Shown here piece after piece: positions 1-5,972 of a DNA stretch of 6,013 bases (positions are counted from its first letter, which is position 1; each line of letters opens with the position of its first letter). Origin of the DNA: a bacterium UBA3734 (GTDB lineage Bacteria; Bacteroidota; Bacteroidia; Bacteroidales; Bacteroidaceae); the NCBI GenBank assembly GCA_002372575.1, contig DFHC01000096.1:1-6013 (forward strand), given 5' to 3'. The position numbers were made by a program, and so were the translations under genes. The notes under the pieces are model-generated. The model saw nothing but the letters and a program-made list of their open reading frames with translations, had not been told where the DNA came from and did not search any database.

Positions 1-602
1 TATCGCGTTCGCTCAACAAGCTGATGGACGATGTTCACGGCAAGAAGGAGGAGAACGTCATCCAGATGGTGGCCCTGCGCGCTATGATGAAGGCCAAATA
101 CAGTGTCCACAACATCGGCCACTACGGTCTTAGCTTTGACTATTATACCCACTTCCCCTCGCCCATCCGTCGCTATCCCGACACGATGGTCCACCGCCTG
201 CTCACGCGCTACGAACAGGGCGGAAAAAGCGGCAACGAACGCTACTACGAAGACCAGTGCAAGCACTCTTCCGACATGGAGCAACTCGCAGCCACGGCTG
301 AGCGCGAGAGCATCAAGTACAAGATGGTGGAATTCCTGGGCGAGCACCTCGGCGAGGTCTATGACGCCCACATTTCCGGCATCCAGACCTACGGAATTTT
401 CTGTGAAATCGATGAAAACCACTGCGAAGGCCTCGTGCCCATCAGCGACCTCGACGACGATTACTACGTCTTCGACGAGCAAAACTACTGCCTGCGCGGC
501 CGGCGCAAGCATCGCGTCTATCAGCTGGGCGACCCGATTCGCATCCGCGTGGCCTCGGCCAACCTCGAAAAGCGGCAAATCGACTTCACGATTGAGCCGT
601 AA
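1..602 (+). CDS. rnr: Ribonuclease R, C-terminal fragment (5' end outside window)
   Basis: RNase R is a processive 3'-to-5' exoribonuclease that degrades structured RNA, including mRNA fragments and defective rRNA. The reading frame is open from base 3, giving 199 visible residues and a TAA stop at 600-602; full-length family members are about 700-800 residues, so most of the protein lies upstream. Visible residues about 39-67 carry the end of the RNB catalytic domain: GHYGLSFDYY, then HFPSPIRRYPD and MVHRLL, the RNase II/R signature. Residues about 112-197 form an S1 RNA-binding domain (GEVYDAHISGIQTYGIF, then EGLVPISDL). The protein ends almost directly after S1, without the long basic tail of E. 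coli RNase R. One oddity is a Pro at the position that is usually Thr in the HFTSPIRRYPD motif. The Met at base 24 is internal to the RNB domain, so it is not the true start. The gene converges on secDF. Confidence 0.95.
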   Translation, partial: SRSLNKLMDDVHGKKEENVIQMVALRAMMKAKYSVHNIGHYGLSFDYYTHFPSPIRRYPDTMVHRLLTRYEQGGKSGNERYYEDQCKHSSDMEQLAATAERESIKYKMVEFLGEHLGEVYDAHISGIQTYGIFCEIDENHCEGLVPISDLDDDYYVFDEQNYCLRGRRKHRVYQLGDPIRIRVASANLEKRQIDFTIEP

Positions 603-630
603 TCACACACTGGAAACCATCCCAAATGAA

Positions 631-667
631 TGAGGTGGATAGCCCAATGCTATCCACCTCATTTTTT
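631..667 (+). terminator. Rho-independent terminator after rnr, possibly bidirectional
   Basis: A perfect 13-bp inverted repeat (TGAGGTGGATAGC at 631-643, pairing with 649-661) encloses the 5-base loop CCAAT and is followed by six T (662-667). This is a canonical intrinsic terminator 28 bases after the rnr stop. On the opposite strand the same hairpin lies 33 bases past the secDF stop and is followed by TTCATTTGGG, a weaker U-tract. It therefore probably ends transcripts from both convergent genes, more strongly for rnr. No other terminator for secDF is visible. Confidence 0.9.
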
Positions 668-691
668 ATATGTACGCACATGCGCGCGCGT
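667..691. other. 25-base alternating pyrimidine-purine tract (Z-DNA-prone)
   Basis: Every base from 667 to 691 alternates pyrimidine and purine without a break, starting with TATATGTACGCACATG and ending in four consecutive CG dinucleotides and a T. Such tracts, particularly the CG-repeat part, are known to adopt left-handed Z-DNA under negative supercoiling. It sits between the terminator and the secDF stop codon, where two convergent genes meet. The alternation is read directly; any structural role is inference. Confidence 0.6.
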
Positions 692-693
692 CG

Positions 694-3684
694 TTATGCT
701 TTCTCCATGTCGTCCTTGATCTTGCGACCCATCACGCGATAAGCGATGGGCGAAGCAATGAAGATCGACGAGAGCGTTCCGAAGATGACACCGAGCGTCA
801 TGGCGAAGGCAAAGCCCTTGATGCTGCTACCACCGATGAACAGGATGCAGAGCAGCACAATCAGCGTCGAAAGCGACGTGTTGATGGTACGTGCCAGTGT
901 CTGGTTGATGGAGTCGTTGAACACCTGCTGGATGTCTTGCTTCGGATGCAGTTTCAGGTTTTCGCGGATGCGGTCGAACACCACCACCTTGTCGTTGATG
1001 GAGTAGCCGATCACCGTCAGCACAGCACCGATAAACGTCTGGTCGATTTCGAGCGAGAACGGCATCACGTGCTGCAAGAGCGAGAACAGGCCGATGACGG
1101 TCAGGGCGTCGAACACCAGAGCGGCGGTAGAACCAACCGAGAAGGCGACGTTGCGGAAGCGCAGCAGGATGTAGAGGAAGATGGCGATCAGGGCGATGAA
1201 CACGCTGATGAAGGCTCCGTGAGTGATGTTCTTAGCAATCGACGGACCCACCTTCGTAGAGCTGATGATGGAACCACCCTCGCGGATGTCGGGATTCTTG
1301 AACGATGCCAAATCAGCCTGGCTCACCAGACCGGCCTTCTTCAGACCCTGATAGAGCATCTCCTCAGCCTCATCGTCAACGGTGGGGCTGTTCGATTCAA
1401 TCTTATAGTTCGTGGACATACGAATCGTGCGGTTGTCGGTACCCAAAGCAAGCGCACTGGTGTTGCTCTCGGGGAAGGTTTCGGCCAGAATGCCGCGCAC
1501 CTGCTCAGGCTCCACGGGATTCTCGAACTGAATGACGTAGTTGCGACCGCCCGTGAAGTCGATGCTGCGGCTCAGGCCCATCGTGGCGAGGCTGATGGCG
1601 AACACGGCGATTGCTCCGAGTACCACCCAGCGGGTTGTCTTCCACGCCGACATGAAGCGGAACTTCGTGTTCTGCAGCAGGTTCTTCGAGAACGCCGTGC
1701 AGAACGTGAGGCCGAGCCAGCGGTCTTTGTTCATCTGGTGCTCATAGACGAGGCGCGTGAGGAACACGGCCGTGAAGAACGAGCAGATGATACCGATGAT
1801 CCACGTCGTGGCGAAGCCGCGGATGGGACCCGTACCGAACATATAGAGGATGACACCCGTGATGATAGACGTCAGGTTCGAGTCGAAGATAGCCGAGAAA
1901 GCGTTGTCGTAACCAGCGGCCACGGCCTGCTTGATGCGTTTTCCGGCACGCAACTCTTCCTTGATGCGCTCATAGATGAGCACGTTGGCATCCACCGCCG
2001 TACCGAGCGACAGCACCATACCGGCAATACCGCTCATCGTAAGGGCGGCCTGGAACGAGGTCAAGATTCCCAAGGTGAAGAATATATTGACAAGCAGTGC
2101 CAAATTGGCCATCATGCCCGGAATGATGTTGTACATCACGAGCATATAAAGCATCAGCAGCACGAAGGCGATGATGAACGACACGACACCCTGCTGAATC
2201 GACTGTGCGCCGAGCGTCGGACCCACCACTTCTTCCTGCACGATGCGGGCGGGAGCAGGCATACGACCCGACTTCAGCGTGTTGGCCAAGTCTTTGGTTT
2301 CCTCAATCGAGAAGTTACCGGAAATCTCGGTGTTGCCACCCGAAATCTCGCCATTCACACGCGGGGCGGAATAAACCACACCGTCGAGCGTGACGGCCAC
2401 GGCACGACCAATGTTGGCCTTCGTCATGGCTGCCCAGCGGCGCGAACCGTCGGTGTTCATCGACATTGAAACGATAGGCGCGCCCGTCAGGTGATGGAAT
2501 TCGTCTTTCGCATCGACCACCACGTCGCCCTCAAGCGGGGCGCGACCGTTGGTGGTGGACACCTTAATGGCGTAGAGTCCGAAAATATTCTTGGAAGTCA
2601 GTCCGTCTTCAGCCTTGGCACCCCAAAGCAGCTTGCAGTCGGAGGGAATAATCTGTTTGGCAGCGTCGGAATAGATGATTTTATTGATGTCAGCCGTGTC
2701 GCGCACGTTGGCGTAGCCCACGAGTGCGAGCGAACCCTGGCCTGTAGTTTGCAAAATGGCGAGCAGCGGATGCTGTTTCTTGGCCTCTTCAACCTGCTTC
2801 GCGTCGGTGGCGGCAGCAACCTGTCCGCCCTCGTTCTTCATCTGGAACTTCGACTGCGCCTTTGCCGTGTCGGCCTTCACCTCTTCCACTTTCTCTTCGG
2901 CAACCTGCGCGGTGGTGTCAGCACTGGCGGTCAGGCCGTCGTTGGCCACGCGCGTGTCGAGCTGCACGAGGTAGGGAATGATTTCCTCGGCGTTGTAGGT
3001 CTCCCAGAATTCGAGGTTGGCAGAGCCTTGCAACAGCTTACGCATGCGCTCCGGCTCGCGAATACCCGGCATTTCCACCATGATACGGCCGTCCTGACCT
3101 TCGAGTTTCTGGATGTTGGGCTGCACCACGCCGAACTTGTCGATACGCGTGCGAACCACGTTGAACGAGTTGTCGATGGCCGACTGTACCTCGGTGCGCA
3201 GTGCGCGCTCCACTTCCTTGTCGGTGCTCTGCGGAGAAACCTTGCCCTGCAGCTGCTGCGTGGCAAAAATCTCGGCCAGACGGCGGTCGCCAGCGTTGTT
3301 TTTCCAAGCCTTGATGAAGAGCGAGATGAAGTCGTCCTGGCTGGTTTCCTCTTCGGCCTTCGCCTCGTTCATGGCTTTCAGGAAGGTGGCGTCGGTCTTG
3401 TGGTCGGCCAACATTTCTACGACATCGGGAACGGAGATTTCCAAAATCACGTTCATACCACCCTTCAGGTCGAGTCCGAGACCGATTTGCGTCTCCAGAC
3501 AGTTCTGATAGGAGTAGATACCCAGATACTTCACAGAATCCTTGTAGTCCTGCTGTTTGATGGGATCTTCTATCTTGGCGGCCTGCTTGTCATAGTAGCT
3601 CGTGGCTGCCGAGAAAGACAAATAGAAGATGCTTGCTAGCGTCAGTAAGACGGCTGTTACAATTACAATTCCTTTGTTTTGCAT
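694..3684 (-). CDS. secDF: Protein translocase subunit SecDF (SecD-SecF fusion)
   Basis: SecDF is the inner-membrane accessory complex of the Sec translocon; it uses proton motive force to help pull secreted proteins through SecYEG and release them into the periplasm. This 996-residue protein fuses SecD and SecF, as is common in Bacteroidota. The SecD half has a first membrane helix (about 5-25), the DLKGG motif (72-76), a large periplasmic domain with GIREPERMRKLLQGSANLEF (208-227), and a five-helix bundle (about 498-650) with VDANVLIYERIKEE (564-577), whose Asp565 fits the conserved transmembrane Asp of proton transport. The SecF half has a helix at about 685-702, SIDFTGGRNYVIQF (707-720), a periplasmic domain, KVGPSIAKN (811-819), and a bundle with IGYSINDKVVVFDRIREN (892-909). 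Residues about 252-305 form an Ala/Glu/Lys-rich low-complexity insert. The ATG at 3684 begins a short basic N-terminus before the first helix; its leader is A-rich and has no Shine-Dalgarno. Full length, with no frameshift. Confidence 0.97.
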   Translation of the reverse strand: MQNKGIVIVTAVLLTLASIFYLSFSAATSYYDKQAAKIEDPIKQQDYKDSVKYLGIYSYQNCLETQIGLGLDLKGGMNVILEISVPDVVEMLADHKTDATFLKAMNEAKAEEETSQDDFISLFIKAWKNNAGDRRLAEIFATQQLQGKVSPQSTDKEVERALRTEVQSAIDNSFNVVRTRIDKFGVVQPNIQKLEGQDGRIMVEMPGIREPERMRKLLQGSANLEFWETYNAEEIIPYLVQLDTRVANDGLTASADTTAQVAEEKVEEVKADTAKAQSKFQMKNEGGQVAAATDAKQVEEAKKQHPLLAILQTTGQGSLALVGYANVRDTADINKIIYSDAAKQIIPSDCKLLWGAKAEDGLTSKNIFGLYAIKVSTTNGRAPLEGDVVVDAKDEFHHLTGAPIVSMSMNTDGSRRWAAMTKANIGRAVAVTLDGVVYSAPRVNGEISGGNTEISGNFSIEETKDLANTLKSGRMPAPARIVQEEVVGPTLGAQSIQQGVVSFIIAFVLLMLYMLVMYNIIPGMMANLALLVNIFFTLGILTSFQAALTMSGIAGMVLSLGTAVDANVLIYERIKEELRAGKRIKQAVAAGYDNAFSAIFDSNLTSIITGVILYMFGTGPIRGFATTWIIGIICSFFTAVFLTRLVYEHQMNKDRWLGLTFCTAFSKNLLQNTKFRFMSAWKTTRWVVLGAIAVFAISLATMGLSRSIDFTGGRNYVIQFENPVEPEQVRGILAETFPESNTSALALGTDNRTIRMSTNYKIESNSPTVDDEAEEMLYQGLKKAGLVSQADLASFKNPDIREGGSIISSTKVGPSIAKNITHGAFISVFIALIAIFLYILLRFRNVAFSVGSTAALVFDALTVIGLFSLLQHVMPFSLEIDQTFIGAVLTVIGYSINDKVVVFDRIRENLKLHPKQDIQQVFNDSINQTLARTINTSLSTLIVLLCILFIGGSSIKGFAFAMTLGVIFGTLSSIFIASPIAYRVMGRKIKDDMEKA

Positions 3685-3732
3685 TTTGTTGATTTTTTAT
3701 TGTTATTTATATTCATATTCGATTTTAGCGCA

Positions 3733-3764
3733 CAAAGTTACGCATTTTTTACCATTCAGCGAAA
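3733..3764 (-). promoter_or_regulatory. Bacteroidales-type promoter for secDF
   Basis: On the minus strand TAACTTTG (3740-3733) matches the Bacteroidales -7 consensus TAnnTTTG exactly. Twenty bases upstream, TTTC (3764-3761) is a one-mismatch version of the -33 TTTG element. Transcription would start near 3726, giving an A-rich leader of about 40 bases before the secDF ATG at 3684. The -7 box is strong, the -33 box is weak, and there is no experimental support within the sequence. Confidence 0.6.
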
Positions 3765-3789
3765 TTTACAGCCTATAATTATTGTTTTT

Positions 3790-4866
3790 TTATGGTTTTC
3801 GGGTCTTTTTTAGCCAACAAACCACTGGATAATGGTCGGAAAACTTCACTTTTGAATCCACGAAGCAGCGATACGGCTCCCAGTCGGACGAGGCAAACAT
3901 ATGGTCGATGCGCACATAGAATTTGTTTTCGTGATAGCTGATGCCGGGTCCGTTGCCACATGCGCGGTAGCAGTCGGTGAGATATTGCGAAATGGCGCGA
4001 TGGCTGTGGGAAACGGGGCTGTCGTTGAAGTCGCCACAAAGAATGATGCTTCGCCCACGATTCTTTTCGAGGAAATTCTCAAGTTCATCGACCTGCTCGG
4101 CACGGTGTACCACGGCTTTCGAGAGTTTTTCGGCAATGGCTTTCGAAGCCATGCTGGCCGAGTCGTGACTGTAGCCCCCGCTCACGATTTTTCGGAACTC
4201 GTCGCCATCGCGGGCCGTCAGTCGCGTCGATGCGAGGTGGTTGTTCACGACGATGACCGTATCGTTGCCCACTTTCACGTGTACGATGACCGTGTGACGG
4301 CCCTTTTTGTCCTCACCGATGGTTTCACGCTTCAGGATGGGATAGCGGCTCAAGATGGTGATGTAGTCGGTGCCACCGCTACCGTATTGTGAACTCGCAT
4401 AGGGATAGTTCCGCTTGAGCATCTCGAAGTTACCCCGTTCAAAATAAATTTCTTGCAGACAAACGATGTCGGCCTCCATCTTCCGGGCATATTCCACGAC
4501 GCCCTCCCTCACGCCGGCCTCTTTCTGCTTTTTATTGAAATAAACATTATAGCTGATGACTTTCAGAACGCTGTCGGGCACGGTTTTTGGAATGTTCAGC
4601 GGACAATAGTTGCGCACGGGCTGAAATGCCACCAGAAAGCCAAGAATCGGAATCAGCGACCACTTCACCTTGAACAGCAGCCAAAACGCCAAAAACAGCA
4701 GGTTGATGATGAGTGTCAGCGGAAACAGCAGTCCGATGTTCGAGAGTCGCGGGTAGTCCACGGGGTTGAGATGGTCGGAATAGCCTACGAAGAGCATCAG
4801 CAAGATACTGGCCACGTTGGCTCCTGCAATCAGTTGCAGGATGAAATTCTTCAATTTTTTCAACAT
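3790..4866 (-). CDS. Membrane-anchored endonuclease/exonuclease/phosphatase family protein
   Basis: A 358-residue protein with three predicted N-terminal membrane helices (about 7-28, 43-65, 69-82) and a C-terminal EEP-superfamily domain (about 100-352), the metal-dependent fold shared by exonuclease III, DNase I and inositol-phosphate phosphatases. All hallmark motifs are present: ISYNVYF (Asn107), DIVCLQE (Glu139, metal ligand), VNNHLAST (Asn209/His210), GDFND (Asp279, Asn281), IDHMF (Asp321/His322) and SDHYP (Asp344/His345). The enzyme should therefore be active, but its substrate (nucleic acid, sugar phosphate or lipid phosphate) cannot be read from the sequence. Lysines at the N-terminus and in the helix 2-3 loop, with an acidic helix 1-2 loop, predict a cytoplasmic N-terminus and a periplasmic catalytic domain. 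The ATG at 4866 is preceded by an AAGGA 9 bases away. It lies 115 bases downstream of the rhomboid gene in the same direction and is probably cotranscribed with it. I see no terminator hairpin after its TAA. Confidence 0.9.
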   Translation of the reverse strand: MLKKLKNFILQLIAGANVASILLMLFVGYSDHLNPVDYPRLSNIGLLFPLTLIINLLFLAFWLLFKVKWSLIPILGFLVAFQPVRNYCPLNIPKTVPDSVLKVISYNVYFNKKQKEAGVREGVVEYARKMEADIVCLQEIYFERGNFEMLKRNYPYASSQYGSGGTDYITILSRYPILKRETIGEDKKGRHTVIVHVKVGNDTVIVVNNHLASTRLTARDGDEFRKIVSGGYSHDSASMASKAIAEKLSKAVVHRAEQVDELENFLEKNRGRSIILCGDFNDSPVSHSHRAISQYLTDCYRACGNGPGISYHENKFYVRIDHMFASSDWEPYRCFVDSKVKFSDHYPVVCWLKKTRKP

Positions 4867-4875
4867 AGTTCTCTA

Positions 4876-4880
4876 TCCTT
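4876..4880 (-). promoter_or_regulatory. Possible Shine-Dalgarno of the EEP gene
   Basis: AAGGA on the minus strand lies 9 bases before the ATG at 4866, a workable Shine-Dalgarno spacing. Bacteroidota generally rely little on this signal, and the bases belong to the degenerate edge of a 7-bp repeat, so the match may be incidental. It does support 4866 as the start. Confidence 0.35.
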
Positions 4881-4898
4881 CATCCATACTCACTCCAC

Positions 4899-4982
4899 GA
4901 TTCACACTCCTCGCTCCTCACTCCTCGCTCCTCACTCCTCGCTCCTCACTCCTCGCTCCTCGAATCACACTCCTCGAATAAT
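4899..4982. repeat. 7-bp tandem repeat array in the rhomboid-EEP spacer
   Basis: The core (4906-4961) is four perfect copies of the 14-mer ACTCCTCGCTCCTC, equal to eight 7-bp units RCTCCTC with A and G alternating at the first position. The flanks keep the same 7-bp phase: GATTCAC at 4899-4905, then GAATCAC, ACTCCTC and GAATAAT at 4962-4982. As a result CGATTCACACTCCTCG (4898-4913) recurs at 4961-4976 with one mismatch, exactly 63 bases (nine units) away. The sense strand of both flanking genes reads GAGGAGC/GAGGAGT, so the transcript would be purine-rich with repeated GGAG. The last unit touches the rhomboid stop codon. The array is noncoding in the direction of the genes; a plus-strand frame through it encodes only low-complexity Ser/Leu/Pro/His sequence. 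Confidence 0.92.
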
Positions 4983-5911
4983 CACTTCTTACCCTGCTCG
5001 AAAAGTTTGCGTTTCTCCTCGCTCGTCAGACTTTCGTAGCCGTTTTGGCGGATTTTGTCGAGAATCTGGTCGATTTCGGCCTGCTCCTGCTGCTTGCGGG
5101 CGTTATAGTCCCAGTCGGCATTGCCCGAGCGCGTCTGGCTACGCTGCGAGAAGGAGTCGGCCCGCTTGTTCGTCCGGCGCTCCCACGACGAACGCATATT
5201 CTCGAAAAATTCCTCGCCACGCGACTTCCCATAGCCGTCGGTGGGATGCTTTTTCCAGTAGCGAATCATGAAAAATCCGAACACCATGCCGCCAAGGTGT
5301 GCGATGTGCGCTACGCCGTCGCCCGGCGAGGCCATCGCAAAGAAGAGTTCAACACCGGCATAGAAAATCACAAACCATTTCGCCTTGATGGGAATCGGAA
5401 TCGGGAAAATGAAGATGCGCTCCTCGGGGAAGGTCATACCGAAGGCCAGCAGAATGGCGTAGATGGCACCCGAGGCACCCACCGTGGTCCAATGGCTCAA
5501 CTCTGCGGCATTGGCCTTGACGATGGTTGTCATGCCGTATTGTGCGATTTGATCCGAGGCTATCATGTAGAACTGGGCAAACTGCGCCGCCTCTTGGAAC
5601 AGTCCGGCTCCCACGCCGCAGGCGATATAATAAAAGAGGAATTTCTTCGGTCCCCACACGCGCTCCACCACGCAGCCAAACATCCACAGTGCAAACATGT
5701 TGAAAAAGAGGTGGTCCCACCCGCCATGCATAAACATGTAGGTGAAAAGCTGGTAGATGTGGAAATCGGACGAGAGGAAAAAGTGAAGTCCGAACACATT
5801 ATTTAATATGTAGCCTCCGCTGGCATCCGTACCCGAGAATGTGCAGATGATGAAGGCCAAGATGTTGATGGCCAAGAGGAATTTCGTGATGGTGGGAATG
5901 TTTCGTATCAT
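4982..5911 (-). CDS. Rhomboid family intramembrane serine protease
   Basis: Rhomboids are polytopic inner-membrane proteases that cut transmembrane segments of other membrane proteins. With the start at 5911 the protein has 309 residues and six predicted helices (about 9-25, 67-85, 90-108, 143-159, 178-195, 201-218). The active site is intact: HGGWDHLFFN gives His62, His67 and Asn71 (oxyanion region, spaced as in GlpG), GASG carries the nucleophile Ser147, and AHLGGMVFG carries the catalytic His205. An approximately 90-residue charged tail follows, ending in EIDQILDKIRQNGYESLTSEE, a C-terminal region I recall from Bacteroidota rhomboids. The frame is open to an ATG at 5971, and another ATG lies at 5929. 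The 5971 ATG is upstream of the apparent -7 box, and 5929 would leave only about 5 leader bases, so I prefer 5911 (MIRNIPTITKF). The stop is TGA at 4982-4984. The EEP gene follows in the same direction. Confidence 0.95.
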   Translation of the reverse strand: MIRNIPTITKFLLAINILAFIICTFSGTDASGGYILNNVFGLHFFLSSDFHIYQLFTYMFMHGGWDHLFFNMFALWMFGCVVERVWGPKKFLFYYIACGVGAGLFQEAAQFAQFYMIASDQIAQYGMTTIVKANAAELSHWTTVGASGAIYAILLAFGMTFPEERIFIFPIPIPIKAKWFVIFYAGVELFFAMASPGDGVAHIAHLGGMVFGFFMIRYWKKHPTDGYGKSRGEEFFENMRSSWERRTNKRADSFSQRSQTRSGNADWDYNARKQQEQAEIDQILDKIRQNGYESLTSEEKRKLFEQGKK

Positions 5912-5938
5912 TGCGCCGATTTTTTTCATTAACAGCCG

Positions 5939-5972
5939 CAAAAGTACGAAAAAATCACGTGAAATCTGCAAA
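5939..5972 (-). promoter_or_regulatory. Bacteroidales-type promoter for the rhomboid gene
   Basis: On the minus strand TACTTTTG (5946-5939) matches the -7 consensus TAnnTTTG, and TTTG (5972-5969) lies 22 bases upstream as the -33 element. Transcription would start near 5933, just upstream of the ATGs at 5929 and 5911. The context CGTAnnTTTG followed by GCG resembles the secDF promoter. This placement is the main argument against a translation start at 5971. The promoter probably drives the rhomboid and EEP genes together. Confidence 0.6.

Noticed and set aside
103..633. A 176-codon plus-strand frame overlapping rnr.
   Set aside because: It is a shifted reading of rnr with Ser/Thr/Ala/Arg-biased composition and no motif; the rnr frame has clear RNB and S1 signatures.
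670..3639. Two long plus-strand reading frames (599 and 382 codons) covering almost all of secDF on the opposite strand.
   Set aside because: They lie in codon register with secDF, so their stops appear only where secDF uses TTA, CTA or TCA codons, which this genome avoids. The products are Arg/His/Asp/Glu-rich or Val/Leu/Gly-rich with no recognisable motif, while secDF has family motifs throughout. Shorter antisense frames over the EEP gene (3901-4392) and the rhomboid gene (5045-5806) have the same cause.
4867..4981. A separate promoter for the EEP gene.
   Set aside because: No TAnnTTTG-like element is present on the minus strand in this spacer, which is dominated by the heptad repeat.
4899..4982. 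The repeat array as a CRISPR or an attachment site.
   Set aside because: The units are 7 or 14 bp with no unique spacers, no cas genes lie nearby, and there is no integrase or tRNA.
4453..5271. A 272-codon plus-strand frame crossing the heptad repeat and both flanking gene ends.
   Set aside because: The middle is repeat-derived Ser/Leu/Pro/His sequence and the rest is antisense to two convincing genes, so it is not a credible protein.
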